From Aotearoamyces nothofagi (taxonomy: Eukaryota; Ascomycota; Leotiomycetes; Leotiales; Tympanidaceae): a DNA stretch of 64,000 bases. Made by a program: the position numbers and the translations under genes. Below are positions 54,745-64,000 of the stretch, in pieces. The DNA lies in contig JADDTR010000028.1 in assembly GCA_015345905.1 (NCBI GenBank), positions 186,001-250,000 on the forward strand. The letters run 5' to 3'. The notes below the pieces were generated by a model that searched no databases, was not told where the DNA came from, and saw nothing but the letters and a program-made list of their open reading frames with translations. Each line of letters opens with the position of its first letter. The first letter of the stretch is position 1.

Positions 54745-54933
54745 TACGCACGTACCTGGGCAGTGCGCTGTAGTCGCGAAGCTACAGTGAAGTTGGAGTC
54801 AAGGCCTCTTAGTGATGGGGCGCCTGGCGGGTGTGGCCCTGGGAGGGAGTGGGTGTGGCATGGAGTGGCGTGTAGCAAGCCGCCCGGTACAGCACCGTGC
54901 TGCAGCGCAGAGGCAGTGCCGGAGTGGCAGATG

Positions 54934-54974
54934 GGCAGCGGCCGTGGCAGCGGCCGTGGCAGTGGCAGTGGCAG
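54934..54974. repeat. GGCAGCGGCCGT / GGCAGT repeats
   Basis: Two 12-bp units followed by three 6-bp GGCAGT units. Confidence 0.88.
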
Positions 54975-55194
54975 CCCTGTAGCGGGCACGGGATGGATGC
55001 GCAGCGCAGATGGCAGATTGGCAGATGGTAGCGCTGGCTGGTAGCGGATTAGGGGCCTTCGGTAGGGCTCCATGCGTGCGCCGCAGGCTTGGGGGCTCCG
55101 CCGGCAGTCCAAGTGCCGCCCCAGTCAGCGCGCTGCTCCAGGCCGGTGCAGCGTCGCCAGCCGGGCCATCGTCGCTTGCCACCCCCCACCACGC

Positions 55195-55325
55195 GCCGTC
55201 GCTGCACCCACTGCACCCACTGCACTGCACCCACTGCACCACACGCTGCACCACGCTGCACCACGCTGCACCACCCGCCACCCACCACCCACCACCCACC
55301 ACCCACTACCGCACCGCACCGCAGT
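55195..55325. repeat. Composite CACTGCACC / CCACCCA repeat block
   Basis: CACTGCACC units, then CACGCTGCAC units (10 bp), then CACCCAC units (7 bp), then GCACC units, in direct succession. Confidence 0.88.
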
Positions 55326-55520
55326 TCCTGGCCTGGCCTGGCCTCGCCTGGCAGCGCCTTGTCTGCCGCTACACTCGCTATCCAGCGCGCCCAGGTACAC
55401 TTGCTGGCCCCTACCGCAGTAAGGTTCAGTGCCTAAGGCAAGGTAGGCAGGCACTGCACCTCCGTACGGTAGGCAGGAGGCACTGTACTGCACTCTCTGT
55501 AGCTGCCTTTCCTGCCGGAC

Positions 55521-55549
55521 CTCCCCTCCCCTCCCCTCCCCTCCCCTCC
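55521..55549. repeat. CCCCT pentamer repeat
   Basis: About six CTCCC units. Confidence 0.92.
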
Positions 55550-56120
55550 ACCTCGCTCCCCTCCCTACCTGCCCTTCTCTGGCCGGGCTCTTCCTGCCCG
55601 CCCAGCTTCCCTCTGTCTCTGTCTCTGCCAGAAGGAGGCCGCTGTCTGCCCACAGCAAGCGACTGCCTGGCAGGTACAGAGAGGCGCACTCGCTGTCCTC
55701 TCTCTCTCCCCCTGCGATGCCTCGCTGGGGGAGTGCAGTGCCTGTCCACGCCCATCCACCTCCTCTGCTGCAGATTTCAGCAGCGCTGCCGCTACAGCGC
55801 GAGTGGTGCGTGCTAGACGTCGCTAGGGCGAGCGACAGGCTTGGCTGGCAGGCAGGTAGACGACGCCGCCTATCTGCCGCGTCCGCCAAAGTCTATTATC
55901 ACAGCCTTGCTTGCTGGGGGCCTGCTGGGCTGCTGGGCTGTCCAGCTGCTGGCCTGCTCGCTCGGTGGGCGAGGGCCAGAGGGCGAGCAAGAGGCCCATT
56001 CGGCGCTGTTGCGGTTGATGCCCGTCGGCTCATTCTCCGCGGCCACCCTCCTCCCACCCCACCTCCCCCCGACAGCGCCGTGAAAAGCCGCAGCAGCGCC
56101 CAACCAGCTCCCCACTAGCA

Positions 56121-56162
56121 CCAGCCCAGCGCCAGCCCAGCGCCAGCCCAGCGCCAGCCAGC
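56121..56162. repeat. 11-bp repeat CCAGCCCAGCG
   Basis: About three and a half head-to-tail copies. Confidence 0.9.
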
Positions 56163-56396
56163 CGCCAGGCCACCCTGCCCGGTCGCCTCCTGCCAAGCCG
56201 CCGCCAGTGTGCTCGCCATACTGTAGCATAGCAGGCTATACTCGCTCTCGTCGCTAAGCCAGCATCGCCCAGCTTGCACCTCTTACAAGCTTTTCCGCCA
56301 GTCCAACATGTCTGCGTCTGGTGTCTGGTGTCTGGCCTGTGTCTGGTCTGTGTGTCTGGCCTGTGGCTGCGTCTGCGTCTGCTCCTGCGTCTGCGT

Positions 56397-56462
56397 CAGC
56401 TCCAGCTCCAGCTCCAGCTTCAGTTCCTGCTCCAGCTCCAGCTCCAGCTCCAGCTCCAGCTC
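56397..56462. repeat. CAGCTC hexamer repeat
   Basis: Eleven hexamers, two of them altered (CAGCTT, CAGTTC). Antisense frames encode Glu-Leu runs, not a gene. Confidence 0.95.
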
Positions 56463-56534
56463 CCGTGCCTGCATGCGCTCGAGAGGGCGTGCAGAGAGAG
56501 CTGCGCCTGTTCGCTCCTCGCTCCTCGCCCCTCG

Positions 56535-56546
56535 CCCCCCCCCCCC
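56535..56546. repeat. C12 homopolymer
   Basis: Perfect run of twelve C. Confidence 0.9.
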
Positions 56547-57007
56547 GCGTACTCGTACTCGCGCGTGCTCGCTGCGGCGACGTCGTGAGGTAGTCTCTTT
56601 GCATAACTGGCATGACGCCGTGTCGAGCTACGCCAGCACAGCTGTGCACAACCTTGATGCTTTCCCTTGGCATGGGACCCGAAAATCGCGTTCCTGATGC
56701 TTGGAAGTTGCCGGCTTCCAGCTAGATCCAAAGGGCCTCTTCTGGGACTGTTGCTACACATGTGGGTTCTGCTAGGGATGTGCCCGCCTCAGGCTCTGTC
56801 AGGCTTTCCTACTCCAGAAGCAACCACCCGCGACTATATTCGCCCTGGCATATGTCGCCCACAAAAGCTGCGCACATCCCCAGATCAACCGTTGCTCGCA
56901 TGCAAGTCCAGCCGTCAATCGCCGCCTTCATACTGTCGCTCTACCACCTCCAAAAAAACCACCTCCTACAGGGAATATAGCCGTTTTACCTCGCCGACGC
57001 GCCTGAG

Positions 57008-59960
57008 ATGGCGTCTGGGGCAGGTTCAGCACCTGCTGTTGCGTCCAATGCTCCTTCAGTTGCAAATGCTTTTCCTCGTCCAAATGTCCCAGAACCTGAT
57101 GGAATGAGAGCATATCGAGCATGTCTTCATTGTCGAAGTAGAAAGACGAAATGTTCGTTGGATTTGAATTCTGGTCGCCCAGTAAGTCAAGCGGCTATTT
57201 TTTTCATTTTCCTTTTTACCATCGTTAGGCGCCATCACTCTTTAAGAGACGAGACGAGGAGTCGGACACGACGCCGCTATTGTTATATTCAGGGTTGAGG
57301 ATTTTGATATTGGAATCCTCACAAGCTGTGGCGTGCTCAATAATGAGCCGTGCCGAGCTATAGTTGGCTGATATGCCGAGGTGGCATGCTGAATTGGCAT
57401 CTCCGTCCAGATCTCGGTCATATAGTGGATACTGCCCTTTATTTTTATCTAACGATACATATATGTACATATGCTAACTCTAATCCAGCCTTGCAGAAGA
57501 TGTCAGAGAGAAGGACGTGAATGCGTGCTCGGTGAGAGTCACAGAGGAGGCCGTCGAGTCAAAGGAGTAAAGAAATCGAGGAGCAATGATGGTGAACCAG
57601 CAACGAACCAAGGGAATCAGATCACTGCAAATCTTCCCCGTGATTATTCTACGGAACCTTCGTATGGTATCCAGCCCGGCCAGGGAACAATGCCGCAAGA
57701 CCAATTTGGTGGCTCGTATGATCCTCGGTTTGGCTGGCATCACTCTGCTCCAAGTTCTGCGGCAGCAGCAGCTGGGTCTGAGACGAGTGGGTACTCCAGC
57801 AATCAAGAACGCTCAGGCTCAACTGTGGCAGTATATCGAACCCGCAGCCACGAACCTTCAAATATAGATCTTGCTCTTGGATCTCGAAGTCAGGTTGCTG
57901 TGAGCATCACTTCAGCAGACTTACAGAACCCTTCAGATGCGCTTGATATACTTGCTCAGGTCGCTGATGGAGCAGAAGATGATTCAGCTGAGAGTGGCCA
58001 GGGCAACATTAAAAGCAATCCCAGAGTGAATATCAGGAAATCTCCTGTCAGCCCAACCAAACTAGATGACAATATTCTCTACCGACCCTTGGAAGAGGGA
58101 CTCATCTCTCTCGATCTGATCTACCACCTATTCACAATGTCAGTGTTCTCATCATCCATTGCTAAGAGATCCATTTGCCTCGCTTTTCTATTCCACCCCA
58201 AACAGATATGAGTTACTGACATTCTACCAGATACTATGAACGTTATCATCCATTCGTTCCCATTGTACCCAAAGAGTCATTTGATCGCACAAAAATGGGA
58301 TGGCTCTCGAAAACAGAACCCCACCTCTTTTCTGCCGTATTGGCAATTGCATCAAAGGATAATGAAGGGGTGCATCGAATTTGTTATGATCACATGCAGC
58401 GTCTTCTTACCGACTTACTTGCTGGTGCGGATGCAGGTGTCGAGGCTGTTGAAGCACTTTTACTCTTAGCAAACTGGGTATCGAATCGTCCGCAAAGCGA
58501 AATTCCGGTCGGTCGAGGAGAAGAGGATAAGGTATCTTGGATGTACATTGGATTAGCTATACGGCTGGGATATTTCTTGGGAATTGACCGGACGGCTTTC
58601 AGGGGCGATTCATCCTGTGATGAGCCTTATCAATTTCAGCGTAAGCGAATAGCATGGACGTCGTGTTATCTCTCCGATCGCTTGGTCTGCGTACGATTAG
58701 GGAAAGGGTTTTGGGCGAGAGGGCCGGGTCCTTTATCCGGTCTCAGTGCCAGCGATTTCCCTACTCTTCGACAAACCTCGCCACTCGATGACGATCATGG
58801 GTTGATACTGCAGGCGCACTTGGAAATGACACAGATTTTCAGTAATGTTCACGACATTTTATACTCAGCAAAAGGACATGGCTGGAAAGAGATGTTGCAA
58901 GGTCGATATGCCAAGTATCTTGATGACTTTCGTATAAATCTCCGGCACTGGAATGATAAATGGGGAGATCTCCAATGTATGTCTATTCTCCAATTGCTTA
59001 TATTTCAATATTAACATACTTAGGTTCCGTTGGTGTCAAAATGATGCTCATTCTACATTATGAGTATCTTCGCCTATACATCAATGCTTTCGCATATCAA
59101 GCTACTGTATCTAGAGCAATGATGCTCTCAAAAGAAGGACAATCAAGTTCCATGCAACTCATCAACTCAACCGCCACAGACGCCAGATTCATCTACGAAG
59201 CGATCGACGCAGCGAAATGTCTTCTCGACACATTCAACCTCTGTCCAAACATCCAAACCCTCCGCTACATGCCCTCAGCATATTTCCTTTATATAATATA
59301 CAGTGCCGTCTTCCTCTTCAAAGTAAGTTTCAAATATGAAAAAAAATCCTGGCCCTCTTATCTCTTCCCAGTATAGATAGATCTAACAATTCTCAAAAGG
59401 CAAGAGCAACAACAACAATGGACAGCCAAGAGCGTTTCCAAATCCTTCAAATGGTCGACATGACAATCTCCCGTCTCCAAGAAGTAGCCGGTGGCTCCAA
59501 CCATATCGGAAACCGCTATGCCCGCCTCCTCCAGCTCCTTTGGCACAAACCACAATCAAAATCTGCCCCCACCTCCACCTCCACCTCTAATCCTCCAACC
59601 AACTCCGCAAATCCTCCTCCTCTCGACCCACACTACCAAGTCCACCTACCTTCAAACGGCAATATCCATCCGAACTATGATCCGTATAATAATGTTGTGA
59701 TTGTCCCTGATGGGAACGGGAATGGATTACCGAATAACGGAGGCACGTTTTCATGGTTGGATCTTGGCGCCACGTGGTCGTTTGCGACGCAGAACGCCGG
59801 CGAGGGGAATGCAGGCGAGATAGATGAGGTGTTGGGGTTGGACCATGTGAGGGGTGGACAGGTGGGAGAGCAGGGGCAAGGGCACGGATTCGACTTGAAT
59901 TTAAACATGATGACGGATTATAGGTTGTTGAATGAGGATAATCCAAGTATGATATTTTGA
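57008..59960 (+). CDS. Zn2Cys6 transcription factor (Leu3/War1/PrtT-like)
   Basis: Fungal-specific regulator. Exons 57008-57181, 57489-58138, 58231-58976, 59024-59322, 59400-59960 give 809 aa. The zinc cluster is split by intron 1: CLHCRSRKTKC in exon 1 and CRRCQREGREC in exon 2, giving C-X2-C-X6-C-X10-C-X2-C-X6-C. Intron 1 is 307 nt, against about 50-90 nt for the others. The fungal_trans domain follows (YYERYHPFVPIVPKESF, ALLLLANWV, WMYIGLAIRLGYFLGIDR, RIAWTSCYLSDRLVCVRLGKGFWARGPGPL). The C-terminal 150 residues are Pro/Asn-rich with short acidic stretches, a likely activation region. Resemblance to the Leu3/War1 group, including the protease regulator PrtT, is from the WTSCYLSDR...RLGKGFWARGPGPL block; the exact orthologue is uncertain. 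Confidence 0.9.
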
Positions 59961-61153
59961 GAGATGGGGTTGACAGGAGAGGTTTTGCTCTTCAAGGGGG
60001 GGCTCATGAGAAGGGGCTTGCTCTTTTTCAACACGCAGGCTTATTGGAGGTCTTTTCGAAAGCTTTAGCAGGAAAATACTCGAGCGGGACGGGTTTCTCT
60101 CTTTTAGAGAATGCATGTTAGGGCGCTTGTTAATAGGTCGGGTTGGGTGGCTAGCTTGGTATACCATACTAGGCTTTGGTTTGGGTTTTTGGGTTTGGGT
60201 TTTGGGTTTTGGGTTGGTTTGGTTTGACTTTGCTTGGTTTGGTTTGGTGGAATCGGGTGTAAATAGATCGATTTGATTGATATTGACTGGGATCTGGAAT
60301 GAATCTGGAACCTATCTATCTATATACTTATATACTTAATTGTTTAATGTTATTATTTTGTAATTTGAAGAGTGTTATATGTATATATGATGATAATGAT
60401 GTATTGGTTTTCTGCCTTTGAATGGTGGCACTGGCCTACCCAATCGAGAGTACCAGAGGGCAGAGACAATGTCTTATCATCTGAATTCTGCACTGATTAG
60501 TGACTGCTCTGATAATATTCTGGCGGTCAGTATCCAATTCCAATAAATTAGAATACTCTATTTCGATATATCTTGCCATAAGGGAATTCTGTGTCGAGAT
60601 CTAGTAAGGCTAGCTTGTCGTATCTAGCGAGAGTCTCTTGATTGACGTCGAGAATACTATATTATATATAAATATATAGAGTGCAGGCCTTGAAAGCTTG
60701 GTAGGGAGTCGAAGCTGGGTATCATAGGGTGCACACTATTCCAGGCCCTGTTCACTGCCGTTACGGTCCAGCATCATCACTACTCACCTGTTGCCCAACT
60801 CGCCGCCCACCGCCCTTCGGCCATCGCCCCATCTTAACCCACCATAACTGACCCCCTTACTGCCGATAAAGCAGGGCTGCTTACCTGTCCGCACAAACCC
60901 AGATTTTCGTTTCGACTCGGCGGTTCAGGGTCAGCAAGCAGCTGTTGCGTGGCGCGGCAGGTCACACGACCCCGCTTTCGTACATATATCCTGGATATTG
61001 GGCATAAAACAGCTTAAACCCGCACTCACCACCCTTCGTCCAACACACACACACATCACGAAGAACGAAGAACTTCCAAGATACGCCGGCACAGAATTCA
61101 TCGAAATAGAGAGCACCGTGGGACGAGAAGAGATTTTACGATTCGTAGACAGA
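59961..61153. other. Intergenic between the Zn2Cys6 gene and the CxxC gene
   Basis: 1.19 kb. A GGGTTT/GGTTT low-complexity run at 60171-60247, an AT-rich middle, then CA-rich leader sequence (ACACACACACATC at about 61045) before the small gene. No other gene. Confidence 0.55.
60171..60247. repeat. GGGTTT/GGTTT simple repeat
   Basis: An irregular G/T-rich run with units of 5-8 bp (GGTTTGGGTTTTTGG and similar). Not a regular telomere array (TTAGGG) and not at a chromosome end. Confidence 0.85.
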
Positions 61154-61298
61154 ATGCATAACTCAAACTGCCCGAAATGCGGTGTCAAGAGTGACGGCAC
61201 CAAGACCTGCGGTTCTTGCGGCGCTGTGAGTCCTGCTGCTCCTTCTACTGTTGCTGAGTAGCTCTGCTGACATTGACATGTAGTCCTGTCCTGTCTAA
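61154..61298 (+). CDS. 28-residue CxxC microprotein
   Basis: Exons 61154-61225 and 61284-61298, joined over a 58-nt intron (GTGAGT donor, ACATGTAG acceptor), give MHNSNCPKCGVKSDG then TKTCGSCGASCPV and a stop. The second exon codes only four residues plus stop but adds the sixth... fifth cysteine: the set is CPKC, CGSC, and Cys in the ASCPV tail. Without splicing the frame runs into a different tail (AVSPAAPST...). The only ATG in the upstream open frame is the one chosen. Two CxxC pairs suggest a zinc knuckle or rubredoxin-like/metallothionein-like metal site. I recall similar short fungal sequences ending in SCGASCPV, but cannot name a family. The upstream CA-rich leader supports a real transcript. 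Confidence 0.65.
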
Positions 61299-61819
61299 GC
61301 AGTTTTTGGACCTGTGCCTATGGGTAGCTGTGGGCTCACGATAGACTTTGGCAAATTGATTGGGTATGAGATGGTATGAAGGGGTGGGAATAGTTGACGT
61401 CGGGTTGTCGTAACCACACTCGCTCACTGTTATCGGCAATACCATGGGCACTTTCATCTGGGTTCTCGAGGTTGGGCATGATGCTGGTGGTGAAGGGCTT
61501 CTGAGGTGAGAAGCGAGGCCTAATGGTGGTGGATTCCTCAAATATACAATTGCACCGATCTTGCTTCCTCATAAACCCGTCAATAACATGCTCCTAAGTG
61601 ATTATAGACTTTATCTATGAAAAACATGATAGTTATCTCCGAGGGCCATGACGAGGCTGACAATCTAGACCCATGCACGTGACGCCGAAGCGGGAAGCAA
61701 AAAGGTCGCTAAGATAAGGATAAGAAAAGTCGCAGGATATCATCGAATTCTTTTTTATTGTAGCTTACGCAGCAGTACTGCGGTTTTGGAATATTTCGCA
61801 TTGGCCAGCTAGAAATAAA
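61299..61819. other. Intergenic, UTP25 promoter
   Basis: 521 bp with the 3' flank of the CxxC gene and the promoter of UTP25. Minus ORFs at 61245-61572 are featureless and overlap the neighbouring gene's 3' end. Confidence 0.55.
61676..61683 (+). promoter_or_regulatory. CACGTGAC upstream of UTP25
   Basis: The E-box core, about 140 bp 5' of the UTP25 ATG, a similar distance to the one before MPP10. Function inferred. Confidence 0.35.
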
Positions 61820-64000
61820 ATGGCTTTTCACGGCGAGCGAGGAGGTTCAAGAGGGAGAGGATTCAGTGGAGCAAGAGGTGGAAGAGGAGGTAGTGGAGGT
61901 GGCAGAGGAGGTGGAAGGGGTGGTAGTAGAGGTGGTAGAGGTGGTAGAGGCGGCAGTGGAGCTCCGTCTAGAGGCCGTGGGGGAGGAAGAGGTGGCTTCA
62001 GAGGTGGGAGAGGAAAGCCCATATTCGACAGCGCTAGATTAGCTGAGAAGAAGGAAGAGTAAGCAAAATCTTGTGGTATCCAACAGAGATATATATATAC
62101 TAATATTGAGCAGAGAATCCGGAGAAGAATCCGAATCAAGCGCATCCGAGGAAGAAGAAGAACCTTTGAGTGAAGAAGACTCTAGCGACGACGAAGACGC
62201 TGTAATTGCGCCCGCCGTCAGGCCATATACTGCTCTATTGCAGAGCTTGACTGTAGATTCAGCCCCACAGGCGAAGAGACGGAAGTTGGACAATGAGACA
62301 AGTCAGGCTGTAAGCCAAGACGTCGAGAGCGATGACGAACAAGGAGATAAGGGTGACGTTGACGAAGTCGAAGAGCCAGAGGAAGGACCTGAAACAGCCG
62401 TTGACGGACTTGTGGAGGATGAAGACGAGGAAGATGCCTCGGATCCGTTCGAAGCCCATTTTGCGGACCCTGACGATAATATTCTTTCGAGGAGGCTGAA
62501 AGCAGTCCAGAAGAACCAATGGTCGACACAAAAAACGTTGGTAAAGAAGCTTGGGAAAGCTGTAATAAGTATCCCAGGAGACGATAACTCTAACGAAGCC
62601 GTGGTAGCAGCAGCTATCTCTGGCCCTCGCGGGTTGAAACTGAAGCAGAAATTGGTTGATCCTGTGACGAAGCAAAGACCAACATTCGATCCTATGGAGC
62701 AAGCCATCGCGCCTTTAATTTTCAATTATCAGGATATTCTTTACTGCGAACGGAACCCAACAAATTCCGAAAGTCTTCGACGTCTTACATGTCTTCATGC
62801 GATCAATCATGTTTTTAAGTAAGTCGGACTGGAGCATCTGGTTTACATCCACTAATTCTATATAGGACTCGAGATAGAGTGATAAAGAATAATGCTCGAC
62901 TTGCAAAAGAGGAGAATAATGATGATCTAGATCTACGCGATCAAGGTTTCACTCGACCAAAGGTTCTCATGCTTCTACCAACACGCGAGTCCTGCGTACG
63001 GATGATAAACATGATAACATCTCTATGCGAGCCAGACCAGCAAGAGAATAGGAAAAGATTCGATGATTCCTATGTTGACAAAGAAGAAAAGTTCTCCGCA
63101 GACAAGGCCGAAGATTTCAGGGAACTCTTTGGCGGTAATGACGACGATATGTTTCGATTAGGGATGAAATTTACCCGCAAGACGGTCAAATATTTCTCAC
63201 AGTTTTACAATTCCGATATCATCTTTTCCAGCCCTCTAGGTCTACGCATGGCAATCGGAACAGAAGAAGACAAGAAAACCGACCATGACTTCCTGAGTTC
63301 CATCGAGATCGTCATCGTAGACCAAGCGGACGCCCTCCTGATGCAGAACTGGGAACACGTCGAATTCATCTTTGAGCATCTCAACCTCCAACCAAAAGAA
63401 GCCCACGGGTGTGATTTCAGCCGTGTCCGAAGCTGGTATCTCGATAACAACGCCAAGTATTTCCGTCAGACGATTGCATTGGCAGCCTTCAATACTCCCG
63501 AGCTGAACACGCTCTTCTTCAATCACTCCAAGAACTGGGCAGGCAAGATCAAAACCAGCCCCAACTACCCCGGCGCGCTTCAAGAGCTGGGCTTGAAAGT
63601 CAAGCAGACCTTCTCGAGACTGGAATCTCCATCCTTCACTACAGACCCCGAGGCGAGATTCACGTATTTCACAACCGCTATCATCCCGACTCTAACACGC
63701 CACTCGAAGGACGGTGCCGGCACGCTGATCTTCATACCCTCATATCTCGACTTCGTGCGTATCAGGAACTACTTTTCGACGTCTGCCACTACGAGCACTT
63801 TGTCCTTCGGCAGCATCTCAGAATACACCTCCGTCCGCGACGTGGCCCGCGCTCGCTCACATTTCCTCACCGGTCGCCACAGCGTGCTCCTCTACACGGA
63901 ACGCGCACACCACTTCCGACGCTACCAGCTCAAGGGCGTGCGGAAGGTCATCATGTACGGCCTACCGGACAACCCGGTATTCTACAAGGAGATCGTCGGC
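61820..64000 (+). CDS. UTP25: U3 snoRNA-associated protein UTP25 (3' end outside window)
   Basis: Utp25/Def is a helicase-like SSU-processome protein needed for pre-18S rRNA processing. Exons 61820-62058, 62114-62818 and 62866 to the edge give 693 codons, open to the last base. The N-terminus is a 65-residue RGG/Gly-Arg domain ([17 protein letters not shown]...), then a long acidic region ([35 protein letters not shown]). The conserved UTP25 core starts [13 protein letters not shown] and includes [92 protein letters not shown] and [19 protein letters not shown]. The DEAD-like motifs are degenerate (VDQAD), as is normal here. Confidence 0.95.

Larger units (their letters stand above)
53348..57007. 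other. 3.66-kb repeat-rich tract upstream of a Zn2Cys6 gene
   Basis: No supported gene. It is dominated by GC-rich, strand-asymmetric short tandem repeats, homopolymer C and purine or pyrimidine tracts. Dozens of overlapping ORFs on all frames (for example 55010-55816 plus and 55125-55889 minus) are consequences of repeats lacking stops. The last 300 bp may be the leader of the regulator at 57008. Confidence 0.6.

Noticed and set aside
54799-55889. Many ORFs up to 268 aa in the 53-57 kb tract
   Set aside because: Built from tandem repeats and found in all frames; none shows protein-family features.
60998-61261. 87-codon unspliced frame covering the CxxC gene
   Set aside because: It begins at TTG, has no ATG before 61154, and its tail is read through a clear intron; the spliced 28-aa form is preferred.

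Overview
The window is nuclear DNA of a filamentous ascomycete (Pezizomycotina). The evidence is the gene style: 45-70 nt introns with GTAAGT/GTATGT donors and TAG/CAG acceptors, one to seven exons per gene, about one gene per 2.5 kb on both strands with no operons. The gene set agrees: MetR/Cys-3-type bZIP, Zn2Cys6 regulator, 14-helix MFS carrier, CHL4, UFD2, GUT2. A Leotiomycete-like fungus is my guess from the look of several proteins, but class cannot be settled from sequence alone. I see no rRNA, no convincing tRNA, no CRISPR, no secondary-metabolite cluster and no intact transposon.

Layout. 0-2.3 kb: MPP10 (SSU processome), cut by the left edge. 2.3-6.9 kb: a gene-free, low-complexity tract. 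6.9-21.5 kb: a dense housekeeping block with an SPX-domain membrane protein, mevalonate diphosphate decarboxylase, holocytochrome-c synthase, nucleoporin NDC1, SNARE PEP12, E4 ubiquitin ligase UFD2, an ER-type DnaJ protein and an Aim19-like protein. 23-30.6 kb: mitochondrial glycerol-3-phosphate dehydrogenase, an aldo-keto reductase, a TatD nuclease and kinetochore protein CHL4. 30.6-37.5 kb: a GC-rich repeat tract, then the sulfur regulator metR with an unusual 1-kb intron, then an unrecognised membrane protein. 38-44 kb: a more accessory stretch with an MFS drug-type carrier, a decayed gene, a GC-rich hairpin-rich island inside AT-rich DNA, and a short-chain dehydrogenase. 44.5-53.3 kb: a TrhO-type rhodanese, a serine-rich conserved protein, MLH3 and a sugar transporter. 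53.3-57 kb: a second repeat-rich tract, then a Zn2Cys6 regulator. 61-64 kb: a 28-residue CxxC protein and UTP25 (SSU processome), cut by the right edge.

Most genes are independent housekeeping functions. Links that can be argued are MPP10 and UTP25 at the two ends (both small-subunit ribosome biogenesis), the sulfur regulator metR and the rhodanese with two CACGTG elements in its promoter, and three large low-complexity tracts that each lie directly 5' of a gene for nutrient sensing or transcriptional control. All gene models were built by hand: exon joins were chosen so that splice consensus, reading frame and family sequence agree. The best leads for novelty are the 28-aa CxxC gene with a hidden second exon, the metR intron with a second in-frame start, the structured GC island at 42.2 kb, and the SPX-membrane protein lacking a VTC catalytic domain.
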